Shown here: in pieces, positions 1 through 9,854 of the stretch | How the letters are laid out: each line of letters starts with the position of its first letter | How positions within the stretch are numbered: the first letter of the stretch is position 1 | Assembly (NCBI RefSeq): GCF_000006405.1 | Contig: NW_003214825.1 | Coordinates: 62,376-92,035, forward strand | Length of the DNA: 29,660 nucleotides | Reading direction: 5' to 3' | Source of the DNA: Perkinsus marinus ATCC 50983 | Lineage: Eukaryota > Perkinsozoa > Perkinsida > Perkinsidae | Notes under the pieces: generated by a model | Told to the model about the DNA's origin: nothing | The model's input: only the letters and a program-made list of their open reading frames with translations | Databases searched by the model: none | Made by a program: the position numbers and the translations under genes

Positions 1-1
1 T

Positions 2-721
2 AATGCAAGAGTGAAGTTGATCCCCATTAAAGTCGACACTGGTGAAACAGGAAGTGCCAAGTTGAGCAATCTCGTACGAGGGCTAAATGAAATTGTTCAA
101 ATTGGCGGAGCTGATGTCGTAATTATTCCGTATGTTGCCGAGTCAGACGAGCACTTAGACTTCCTGCTTAAGAAAGTCACTTGGAAGCTTAGTGGTGCGA
201 CGGTGGTGGTTCCCAGCGCGGATGCAAACATGGGACTCTCAAGCCATCTTATCACTCCTTGCCATCTTGCACTAAACCGGTTGGGAATGCTGTGTGTAGC
301 ATCAACTTGGAATGAGGATCCCACGAAGTTATACTCGAATTCAAAATACGATTATTATATTCATTTGGGGATGCCAAGTTCTGATGTTGCTACAGGAATC
401 GTGAAAGATGGCTATTACTCTCATGTTCGCTTTCGTGGTGGTGGTGCTGCTGCAGCTCTGATAGGAGGAGTAGCAGCCCTTTTATCGAGCATCGGTACGA
501 CGAAGCAACTTCCATATAACATCACCAAGGTACTCATCGACGAGTCTTGGAGGAGTGTTATGGACAAGCGGGGACAACCAACTGATATCAACGTCACCGA
601 TGTCGGACGCGCGGTGGAGAAATGGTCGCGACTCGCACTGCAGGGGGAACTGGGCCAGATAGAGGTCTCCCCGCATGAGCTGAATTTAGATGAGAATGGA
701 ATTGCATATACTGATTTTTGA
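2..721 (+). CDS. Subtilase-like protein, 5'-partial, nucleophile serine missing
   Basis: The frame is open from the window edge to a TGA ending at 721, so the N-terminal part lies outside the window. It aligns with the C-terminal half of an S8 subtilisin domain: a VKLIPIKV strand, then GGADVVIIPY, a VVVPSADANMG segment where the oxyanion Asn loop belongs, a VAST strand, and the small-residue helix that normally carries the catalytic serine. That helix here reads RFRGGGAAAALIGGVAALL (about residues 141-159). The family motif GTSMA has become GGGAA, so the nucleophile Ser is absent. The protein is therefore probably an inactive pseudoprotease or a decaying copy. A short acidic C-terminal tail follows (SPHELNLDENG). 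A convergent subtilase pseudogene lies just downstream on the other strand. The family is clear; whether it is expressed cannot be judged. Confidence 0.72.
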   Translation, partial: NARVKLIPIKVDTGETGSAKLSNLVRGLNEIVQIGGADVVIIPYVAESDEHLDFLLKKVTWKLSGATVVVPSADANMGLSSHLITPCHLALNRLGMLCVASTWNEDPTKLYSNSKYDYYIHLGMPSSDVATGIVKDGYYSHVRFRGGGAAAALIGGVAALLSSIGTTKQLPYNITKVLIDESWRSVMDKRGQPTDINVTDVGRAVEKWSRLALQGELGQIEVSPHELNLDENGIAYTDF

Positions 722-1007
722 GTCGATGTTGTTCATGTTGCACAATCCATGATGTAGTTGTGTGTGCATTTATGGTGTTGAATGTTGCGTCAGAAGTGTC
801 TGTGTGGGTAGTGCTGCTCACTAGGCAAGGTTAGTGCCTCCGTGCATATATACCGATTTCTTCATGAGGGATTGAACTGCTCAGCACGAGAGGTTGGGCG
901 TAAGGCATAGGATGTACAGGGGTTGATCCGCCACGTCCTCTCTTAGGTATTAAGGAGGAATCTTGCTTCCAATCTTGAACCTATGCGGTAGCTGATATCA
1001 TTCCAGG

Positions 1008-1660
1008 CTATACTTTCACTCGAACCGCTTTTGAATCTCGAAGAGGAAGCACATTAACAGAGCTGCAGCATACATTCTGAGTTTCTTGCTGGTGAGCTCG
1101 TTCGATAATGGAAGACACCTGCGGCGTTTTTGAACGCCGTCTCCATGACACGAATTTCCTATGGTGACCCGTAGGAATGAGAGGATAGGTGACATCATGC
1201 TCAACTGCAAAGTTGAGAGCTCTTAATGCGTTACTCAAACTACCACGGTTATCTATAGTGTACGGCGGCAGTATCATGAGCTCCACATTTGGGACTGGAC
1301 CGTTAGTATTTGCGACTCCTGCGATGCCGATCTTATTATTAGTCTTGGTGGCTGCGATACCAGTACAGTGAGTGCCGTGATGCTCGAGTGTGGAAGGCAC
1401 ATCAGAACAATCGTCGGCGAAGTTGTAACCAATAGAGGCGTCAGCCGGACCCCTCCAGAAATAGTTGATCAGATCCGGATGGTCCGAATCAACCCCGTTG
1501 CCGCCGATGGCTAACACGACATCCTTCTACTTCTGCTGGGCTGAGTGAACGGCTCGGCAAGCAGCACTGAGCTTGATGGCTTCGAGGTTATGCTGGCAAG
1601 AAAAGATAGGATCATTGGTCCCGAGATAATGATTGCTGTGAGTGTACTAACCATTGGATG
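1008..1660 (-). pseudogene. Subtilase N-terminal half, degenerate pseudogene
   Basis: Read on the minus strand from about 1650, the frame gives a subtilase pro-domain junction (GTNDPIFSCQHNLEAIKLS), an in-frame TAG at about 1527-1529, then KDVVLAIGGNGVDSDHPDL, EHHGTHCTGIAA and NKIGIAGVANTNG. These match the Asp and His regions of family S8. The catalytic Asp position (IDTGVD in the family) reads GGNGVD, so the Asp is lost, while the His of HGTH remains. After about 1200 the similarity drifts between frames (RALNFAVEHDV, then IIERAHQQ), as expected of decay. The TAG could instead be the end of a short intron whose acceptor is AAGTAG, but the loss of Asp still argues against activity. This piece holds the Asp/His half and the plus-strand ORF at 2-721 holds the Asn/Ser half; they are convergent, so they are not one gene. 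Confidence 0.7.
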
Positions 1661-1762
1661 ACTATGATTCCTCCAAAGCAGGGGTGGGATCAATCTAGGT
1701 GATTATACACCAGTCTCGGTATCTGTTCTCAGAGGGACCAACCTTATCAACAGAGGCTCATT

Positions 1763-2245
1763 ATAAAGGCATATCTTGGGGCAGTGGCATAGCCGCCCCA
1801 CCCGAAGGAATTGATTGTATGAAAGCATATCTTGGGGCAGTGGCATAGCCCCCCCACCCGAAGGAATTGATAGTATAAAGGCATATCTTGGGGCAGTGGC
1901 ATAGCCGCCCCACCCTAAGGAATTGATTGTATGAAGGCATATCTTGGAGCAGTGGTATAGCCGCCCCACCCGAAGGAATTGATTGTATTGAGGCATATCT
2001 TGGGGCAGTGGCATAGCAGCCCCACCCGAAGAAATTGATTGTATAAAGGCATATCTTGGGGCAGTGGCATAGCAGCCCCACCCGAAGAAATTGATTGTAT
2101 AAAGGCATATCTTGGGGCAGTGGCATAGCAGCCCCACCCGAAGAAACTGATTGTATAAAGGCATATCTTTGGGGCAGTGGCATAGCCGCCCCACCCGAAA
2201 GTATTGATGGTATTGAAGCATATCTTAGAGCGGCTATGCCACTGC
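1763..2245. repeat. Tandem array 1, about 57-bp unit with GGCATAGCC core, 8 copies
   Basis: About eight head-to-tail units of 55-58 bp, plus a degenerate ninth. Each contains AAGGCATATCTTGGGGCAG, then TGGCATAGCCGCCCCACCC, then a GAAGGAATTGATTGTAT spacer. The core GGGGCagtGGCataGCCGCCCC can fold as a hairpin (GGGGC/GCCCC outside, GGC/GCC inside, a 3-nt loop and a 3-nt bulge). Copies differ at a few positions (GCCGCC versus GCAGCC). Long ORFs cross it in several minus-strand frames only because the repeat lacks stops; I do not call them genes. Confidence 0.93.
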
Positions 2246-2851
2246 ATTCAGGTAAGTTTCTCCAACAGCAACATACTGCCTCATCTCCTCTGACCGTGTA
2301 CCGCATAGGACTCCGACACCAAAACCGCATAGTCTTATCTGCTACCAGCATCTTGACCATCATCAATGATTCTTCGTTGTCGTCCTCTGTGTTCGTGGAC
2401 TTACTGCTTATTATCTAGAAGCACGCTAGTAGTCTGCCTCCGAACATTAAGAGGAGAAGCAATCCATGACGAACTAACACTACGGCCACCCATCAATGAT
2501 GGCTCGAAATAGCGATTTCAAACTCGTACTGACTTCCAGGACTGATGGAAAGATGAATGCTCATCAAGGAGCAATGATGCGCCGGACCGGTATCTGTCCG
2601 CAAAACATATCAAGCTGGGGTGCAGCACCAGTGCACTTCAAAATGACAACTCAGTATGATAATATGATCTGGAAACGGGAAGGAGTATTGATATACACAG
2701 TGTCACAGTGCTGACATCCTTCCCAACTGAAGGCAGAAACGAGAGATAAAACAAACGTTGTTTGTTATAAGTGTTGGTCACAATTCGCTTTTGGAAATGT
2801 AGCAGTCTACAGAAAAAACAGAAGCAGTGATTGAACACGAAGGGTTCACAA
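2246..2851. other. Intergenic, no gene seen
   Basis: This stretch lies between array 1 and the 3' end of metacaspase A. It would hold the 3' UTR and polyadenylation region of that minus-strand gene. Short ORFs are present on both strands, but none shows a recognisable domain or a convincing splice structure. Confidence 0.5.
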
Positions 2852-5800
2852 CTATCGGAAGCCTTTGCCGAAGCCTTTGCCGCCAAATCCTTTACCACGG
2901 AAGCCTTTTCCGCGGAAGCCTCCACCGCCAAAAGGACCCCTACCACCTCCAACGAATAGCGGGCCGGGACGACGACCGACGGGTGCTACTATGATTGGTC
3001 TGCGACGTGGCGCTACTACTATGGGACGCCGACGTTCACTCATCGCTGAACCAATGAGAAGACCTCCCATGAGGCCGACTCCTCCTGCAACGAGAGCGTT
3101 CAAGGCGACGTTCCTGCTCTTGTTGGGCTTAGCCTTGAAAGTCTTGTGAACTATGCGGCCGACCTTCTGGTTTTGGTTGGGTAGAATATCAGTCAAATTG
3201 AAGGGTCTGAGAACGGGGGGGGGGGGGGGGTGAACCACCATACTTGGGCAGCAGCTCGAGAGGAGCCCACCTATCAACAGGAAAGGTTTGAGAGGTTGAC
3301 AACTGAGGCCTTTGAGTCATATGCTCCCTCTTCATCTCGATGTCGAGTTGTTCTATCAATCCAGTGTAGGACACATTTGGGTTTCTCCTAATAGCATTAC
3401 CTGATCAGAGAAAGACTCAACAGTAATTTATTCTCTGAGATATCATTTAGTGGACCCGATACCGTAGCTACCGGTGAATAGCAATAAACTGAAGACTCCT
3501 TCAGAAGCACTTACAGAATGCTGTTGTCATGGCACCACCCTTGAGATTGCCCACTGATGCATCAGCAGACGTCTGACTATCGTCGCATCCACTGAATAGT
3601 TGCACCTACGACGAACAACTGAGTAATTCCAAGAAGATACTCCTCGACTTACATCTCCTCTGGAATGCCATGGATTCACATCTTCTTTCCAGCCGGTACC
3701 ATTCAACCACGTGTAAGGTAAATCCATACCTGATACCGACACCGCCTCCTAACACATCAAGCGTATGAAGTAATAGGCATTCTCTAGCATTTACACTTTG
3801 GTGCATGGATTGGCACACCTCTAGGTGTGGGGAACTACGATTCGAGGATAAGACACAACACATATATATGAAAGAGATGGCCCAGTCTCGTGCTTCACCT
3901 GTTCCTGAATGACAAGAGTCCATCACACTTGTCAGCCTTGCTCCACTTGGAAGGGGATCCACCAGCGCCTCATGTATAACATCATCGGTGATTTGACCTG
4001 CTGTTTGTACCTACTAACAGCCTTCGAAGTGCGAACCGACCCAATACGACATGAAATCAACGTTAAAGTTTGATGAATACTAGGCCGTTGAACTTCTCCG
4101 CCTTCTAAAACCAACCAAGTGACGAAATCATACACTCTTACATCAACAGGTATAATTGTCTCGTTCATCCCATCCTCCTCCAGGTGCGTCGGGTCCTCCT
4201 ACATAAAACAAAACATGACTCCGAGCCCATGTAGACCGATGCTTCCTATACTTCGCCGGCTATAATTGTTCGCTGGCAAACGTCCCCACCACCTACAAAG
4301 CGATACACGCATACTCACCTGTTGAGCTCCATGACCAGAGTAATGGAAGAAGAAGATGTCACCAGGCTTGGCATCTCTGACCAACCAATGCATATATCGG
4401 ACTATATTCTCTCCTGAAATAGGGATAATCGTTTCAAACACTCCGAGCAACATGAGTCATGTTACATGACCCAGTGCCTGGGAGAAGACAATCGATCCCA
4501 TCGTGCTTACGTGTTGGCCTTTCAGTTTGACCATCATCAGTGAGGAGTTTGATATCATTAGGATTCCAATGATACGTCTCGACCAGTAATCTCTTCATAT
4601 TATAAACATCAGGAATACAGCCCGAAAGCTCACATTTGGAGCCATAATAGTTAATGCCGATCAACAACGCCCTCTGAACACCTGCAAGGAGCTGTGAATA
4701 ACAAGCGAGAACTCGATATTGTCAGATTATTCGGAGACTGTATAAGCCTGGGACATACAGGATAAACTCCATACTGACCGAATCTGCATCATACCAAAAT
4801 CGACCCCAAAGGTTTCTAACCTGCCTGCATGAACACTCTACAATGGAGTTTCGCCCGTGATATGAAAAAACTAGTGTAAAACATATTTTACGACTACTGA
4901 AGACCGCGAATATCGGGTTTTTCACCGAGTTTTACGCCACTTCATATACGAACTCACAAGTAAAAATGCACTTTTCACAGGAAAATCAGAAAATAACGTA
5001 AAACTTTCTTAAACAAGTTCTCCATAAAGAGCAACAACACTCTAAACACGGATATTTCCTACTAGTTCCTCCTTACCCGTTAGTGTGGGCACCAATGTGC
5101 CAACTTGAACCGTCTGAACCTGCATGTTCTGCGGCAGGGCTCCTATCGGAGGTGGACTCGCCACAGTGGGAGCAGCAGAAGTGATCTGAGGATAACAAAC
5201 CATATTCATCATAACATATATTAATAGAATCAACACACAGTAGAAATCACTCGGAATTCATCTTTTACCTCAGGAGTATTAAGAGGCGCATATGTGGCGT
5301 CGAGACCCTCCAATTTGGTGGGCATCTCCGGAGAGTACATTTCCAACGGAGCAGCTTCACTCGCCACAGGTGACTCCTGATACTTTCAATCGAATCACAG
5401 ATGGTCGTATTCCCTGCTCACCTTTTCAGGCGGCAATACGAATCTGTTCATTTGTTGGCAACGAGGGCATTGAGCCTCAGCCTCCATAGCTTGCCCACCT
5501 GTTGAGCAAACACGTGAGACCAACACACAAGCTTGTAAACAACGCACGGAATCCTTCCACGTTCACCGTCATTATTCCTTGGCATTGACAGCATCTTATC
5601 TGGGCACTTCTCTCGACTTGCTCACGAGGAGCTGGTTGAATCTGCAGACCGAAATTGACATTCACTCGGGAGCTTCACCATACCAAACAGGTGCGTCGAG
5701 TTATACCATCTATCTGTCCGAGAGCTACGATACTAGTCTGATACGCTCGGAAAAATACAAAGCATATGCATAAAATTTACATTACAGTATGATTTCAATC

Positions 5801-6997
5801 GCGTCTATACTAACAACTGATGAGAATTGTGTTAATGGGCGAGCGAGTATAAATTAAGATATCATTGGAGTTTCAACCATTTGGTGTAATACTCAGTGAA
5901 AAAGGTGATATTCGCGGTGATATGCAGTAGTCGTGAAATATATTTTACACTAGTGTTTTTCATATCACTAGGGTCGAGAAACTCCATTGATGATTCGTTC
6001 ATGTCGTTCATAGTTAGAGCACTGCGATTCATGGCCCATGCACGACTGCCCCCTTGTTAGTTACAGTTTATTTGCCGAGCCAACTGGCTCTTTGGGTTCA
6101 GTGTTACATCAAATGCACAACGCGTGACTCTACCGAATTTTCTCTTAGCCGTTCGATGCATCTTATCAACATATTCTGGACGATTATTTCCAACACAATG
6201 ACTAGATTGAGAAACGGCCAAGAAATGTGAGGCGAGATGCTCATTGTAAGAATATCAACTATTGAAATTTCAAAAGGGATAGAAAGAACGACAACAACAA
6301 TAAAACTTATCTAATGCAACGAAACGATGTGGACCAACAACAAGGCGCTATGGTATACTCCGAGTGAAATAAAATACGCACATGGTGCACACGTGTGCTG
6401 ATGACAATGAGGAACTCTTGAGGAATTCTCGATGCTTTGTTTACAATCCTGCAGTATTATAAACTATGTGTAAATTATAATAATATAGTGCAGAAACTCC
6501 CAAGCTCAGCTGAGAGAAGCAAAACTATTCTATTTCAACTCAATCCAGTTTAGGGTCCCAACACTACCGTATCAGGAGGCATGGTGAATTGATTCAGAGT
6601 GTGGCAGTGGGGGCATGTTGCCTGGGCGTTCACCGGCTGATCTCCTAAAAGAACAAATCTACACTCAGGTGAGCTAAATTGAAGAACCGTCATATTCAGC
6701 AATTCGACGCAGAAACTTGTAGATATTATTCGAGCTAACGCGTGCACCACGTGAGCCGATCAACTCGAATAATGTGTATATTCCCAGTATGCAAAGCGCA
6801 TGCCCATTTCGCTATCATGCTGTTACGCCTCCTATGTTCGTCTATCCAATTTGTTCCCTTCTCCGCAGCTACCGCCCCTTCCTACTACTACCCATCGCGG
6901 TAAGCTGGACCGTCAGAACTTCCCGGCAAGAGCCACACTGAATCTGGACGGTCTTACTCACTTCCCTGTGCAGAGCAGCAGGAGGAGGAGGAGGAAC
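2852..6997 (-). CDS. Metacaspase copy A: two zinc-ribbon modules, catalytic domain, basic Gly-rich tail
   Basis: Split gene. Exons I support by phase (minus strand): 6892-6997, 6568-6644, 5548-5641, 5422-5498, 5269-5376, 5077-5185, 4511-4681, 4319-4413, 4142-4198, 3899-4010, 3653-3729, 3515-3605, about 3401-3432, 3271-3384 and 2852-3206. The first two exons encode a zinc ribbon (VQIQCGSCREVL, then TCPHCHTLNQF); the next two repeat it (IRCCQCQGIM, then QCPRCQQMNRF). A linker follows, then the peptidase C14 fold: LLIGINYYGS, the catalytic His in FHYSGHGAQQ, ETIIPVD, the catalytic Cys in VMDSCHSGT, LFSGCDDSQTSADA and NPNVSYTGLIEQL. A tail ends the protein: VDRPFNLTDIL, a Gly-rich hydrophobic segment (LVAGGVGLMGGLLIG), then Arg/Pro and GKGF repeats. 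Type I metacaspases are Ca2+-dependent Arg/Lys-specific cysteine peptidases. Unresolved: the joint between 3515 and 3432, and whether further 5' exons exist above 6997. No UBA exon was found here, unlike copy B. The link from exon 6568 to 5641 across a 926-nt intron rests on matching phase only. Confidence 0.8.
3215..3230. repeat. Homopolymer G16 (C16 on the coding strand)
   Basis: Sixteen G in a row. Read through as exon, it would shift the frame between the metacaspase A C-terminus and its tail. Under the model with an intron at 3207-3270 (donor GTGGGC, acceptor TTCTCAG) it is intronic and harmless. Copy B has only CCCCC at this place. Homopolymers of this length are also often miscounted in assemblies. 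Confidence 0.95.
4843..4957. mobile_element. MITE family 1, copy 1 (intronic)
   Basis: Starts TGGAGTTTCGCCCGTGATAT and runs through AAAACTAGTGTAAAACATAT, CGACTACTG, CGCGAATATC and TTTTACGCCACTTCAT to a degraded right end (GAACTCA instead of GAAACTCCA). It shares all internal blocks with the copies at 5866, 15891, 16301 and 18022. It lies in the metacaspase A intron 4682-5076. Confidence 0.75.
5866..5987. mobile_element. MITE family 1, copy 2 (intronic)
   Basis: About 122 bp with inverted ends TGGAGTTTC...GAAACTCCA. Internal blocks are ACTCAGTGAAAAAGGTGATA, TTCGCGGTGATATGCAGTAG and TTACACTAGTGTTTTTCATA. It lies inside the long metacaspase A intron 5642-6567. Confidence 0.85.
6373..6540. mobile_element. 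Element family 2 (CAGTG-type), degenerate copy a
   Basis: Shares ATACGCACATGGT, the GTGATGACA region, and a distal part GAAACTCC-AAGCTCAGCTGAG-AGAGAAGC with copies at 7060, 14299 and 17225. Ends are poorly preserved. It also lies in the metacaspase A intron 5642-6567. Confidence 0.5.
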
Positions 6998-7059
6998 CTA
7001 ATCCATAGCGAACGAGATCTTCATGAACACACTTAGTCGCAGCAGAAGGTCGCGCATAC

Positions 7060-7255
7060 CGTTGCAGTGTGACAAAATATGCACATATGGTCATCTACAT
7101 GTCTTAGTGGCAATATGAAAAATCTGAGGAATTTCAGGAAAATTCATGTTGGTTTCTGTATTTTTTTACCCGAATTCGAGTCTAAATTTTCATGATATAC
7201 CGAAGAAACCGCTGAGCTCAGCTGAGGAGAGCGAGTATATTCTCCAAGACTGCAC
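7060..7255. mobile_element. Element family 2 (CAGTG-type), copy b
   Basis: Begins near GCAGTGTGACAAAATATGCA and ends with GAAACCGCTGAGCTCAGCTG followed by GAGGAGAGCGAGTATATTCT. It matches the copy at 14299-14480 in order of blocks: CACATGG motif, GAAAA..TGAGGAATTTC, ACCCGAATTCG, then the GCTGAGCTCAGC terminus. It lies just upstream of the most 5' exon recognised for metacaspase A. Confidence 0.6.
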
Positions 7256-9854
7256 GCGTTGAATCAACATACTATACGATAGCCTCAAAGTCTATTGCAA
7301 AGCATATTACAATCAAATAAGTTTTACAGTTTATACATTTGTTCAAGAAAGCAACCTCAGAACTACCAGTTGGAGCAGAGCCGGGCGCCAAGCCTATTAA
7401 ATCACAAACAACCTATCTACTGTGTTAAGGTAGCCGTCGTACAAACTAATATCATTTCGAGTGCGTCAAGGATGACTTTGATGAAAATTAATATAAATCG
7501 ATTGAGAATACCCTACGTATGTGACCACAGACTACCAAACGGTTATGCAAAAACAGTTTCCCAAAATGGATGGGCTCACACCCTACAGTCGCGCACTAAC
7601 TGCAAGGTGAGGCGACAGCGCTGAGAAATATGTTCTTTACTTTCTTCAGATGAGTTTTAATCATACAAGTTTACATACCAATTCGGCTAGAAACATTGAG
7701 AAGCCAATGAGAGTCTCCCAATATTTTTACATTGTCATCAACACATGAATGCCTCTTCTCCCAGACTGTGACCCCTCCCGCACAAGTGCTCTTCCATACT
7801 ACCACAGAAGTTCCTATCCGTGCCTCTGTATGGGGTTCAATGGACTGCTGGTCACTAAAGAGAAGGAAACAAACTGCCGCCTTCCTCGAACCAGCCTCTC
7901 TCAAGACAGTCGTTAGTGCGCAGCACGTCCACAACAAGGACGACGCTTTCAACGATCTTTCTCTTGAGGTGTTTAATAAAGCTCTACGGCGTATAACAAC
8001 AACTTGACCATACATAACGCTTTATGTAAATTCAAAATTTGTTCTGCACTAGAGCGAAACGGGCAGGCGTATTAGTATTTCTGCCCATGACACGCGCACG
8101 CATCGTCCGAGATTCAACCGGAAATATGAAGTGCCTTCAAACTCACTGAGTCCTAGTCGATGACCGTTCCTGTTGATTGAGTAACTCATTAACTGCCATA
8201 TTCTCATCGCCGTTGTATTTATAAATGGCCGCCTCTATCTCCTTATCAGAACCTTGCAATGAATAAATTATTGCGCAAACCGATACGCGTTAGAAAAATC
8301 TCGCGGGAAACTGTCAAGCAATTTCACTCTGGTGCATCCACGATCCTAGCAGCTTAGTTTAGCAATCGCTGATATAATTATGTATAAATATGGTGTGGAT
8401 ATAATAATGCTTTTGCCAGGGCCTGGCCGTTCATTTCGGAGCTGCTGAGTTAGCAGCCATACTTCTATACTGGCTACTGTCTGCCTAGTGGGAGGAGTGC
8501 TGCTCTAGAGAAAAAATATAATATAGTAATTGTAGAATATGTTAAAGGTACATAAAAAATGAGATAACGGTCAACAGTTGTATAGATCTAATAACCATAA
8601 ATACACTCAAAAAGGTATAACAATCATAACTACAATAGCGATAAAAATACTATATTATATGAAACGGCTCAAGCAACAGTAAAGACGGCGAAAAATACAG
8701 TAGTTCCAATTAACACCGCGCATTCCCATTAAAGAGTTATTCCCTTATCACTACTGTTAGGGCATAGGAATCTTATCTGGGCCGCATCTCCTCCTGAGAA
8801 AGGCTTGGTTGTCATAAGTAGGAACAGTAAACTGATTTCCAATAGACCTCTCCTGAGCTCGAATATCCCTTCCAGGATTAAATTTAACATGTAAAACTCG
8901 ATCATAGGAGCGATCCTCTTGAACACCCCCAACGACTGAGCAACTCTCACAGGCAGCCCGAAATTGCAGTTTGAACTAACACATACCACAACATGACCAA
9001 TAAGCCAAGCTCTTATTAATAGACTCCCAGCATACCATACTATCAGTAGAAGGGATCGCTGATGTTATTCCAGAGAACATCCAATGGAGTAGATGAGGAG
9101 GAGGAATAGATACTCCACCCAAGGGGATGAGCCTAGACAGCAACGTCTTCAATTCGCATATAATTAATGACAGTTCATGCAAGCTGTACATGAAGATACT
9201 CATACAAACATATAACGTGCGCAACCAGAAAGGTGAATAAGGCTCCATGAGGCTATACCTTATATTGACCTCGAGTTGAGATGGTCGAAAGTCAACTGAA
9301 ACCTCAGATTTAGGAATTTTTATTCAACAACATACAATGAAGAGATAATTGATAACAACCAAGTTAGATCCAGATGGGGTCGGAAGTTGTATATGTTATT
9401 GATATATCTTCGCCTCGGGTGTGACACCATGCTTAGTGCTCCTCGCCATCACATGTCACGAATGACAACAACATACGTAACGAGTCAGTTCCCATCTTCC
9501 TATGAAGTTCATCCAACTTCTTCTTGTTGTGCAGCACAGTTCCTACAAAGTCAATATAGAGGCCCAATCACTACTTGTCCCGTTAGACACCTCTGAGAGC
9601 GCGATAAGTAGGAAGACGATATTCTCAACATACTCATACCAGAATGGCTTCAATATCAACCAACCAAACACACTAATACGTTCCAGAAACGGGAAAGAAC
9701 TTATGGTCACCACACGAGGTCACAACAAATGGAATTTTTCCCAACTAAATTTAATAACAGGGATAAACGTCTGAGTTCAAAATGTCAGTCGCAGTTCGCT
9801 TTTGGAACTGCAGTAGCCGACGAAATACACACAAGCTTGAATGAAGAAACTCCT
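7256..9854. other. Gene-poor interval between metacaspase copies
   Basis: No domain recognised. The open frames are 7732-8007 (+, 91 aa), 7671-8015 (-, 114 aa, same place), 8729-8989 (-, hydrophobic, contains LEISLLFLLM) and 9729-10181 (+, antisense to the metacaspase B tail). Any could be an unrecognised exon, but I see no phase-consistent splice partners. The interval must also contain the 3' flank of metacaspase B and the promoter side of copy A. Confidence 0.4.
8430..8560. repeat. Dispersed repeat family 3, copy 1
   Basis: Shares with 14095-14240 the order GCAG-CATAC-TTCTATACTGGCTA, GCCT-GTG..GAG-GTGCTGC, then an A-rich AAAAAATATA tail. It looks like a short interspersed element; the ends cannot be set by eye. 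Confidence 0.45.

Noticed and set aside
1703-2366. Minus-strand ORFs of 110-201 codons with repeated Gly/Ala and His/Cys peptides
   Set aside because: They come from the stop-poor 57-bp repeat of array 1; three overlapping frames show the same peptide cycle.
2865-3149. Plus-strand Pro-rich ORF
   Set aside because: Antisense shadow of the metacaspase A Gly/Arg tail.
3207-3270. Frameshift of metacaspase A at the C16 run
   Set aside because: An intron with a GTGGGC donor and CTCAG acceptor removes the run and joins VD to RPF in frame, matching the usual metacaspase C-terminal RPF; no frameshift is needed in copy A.
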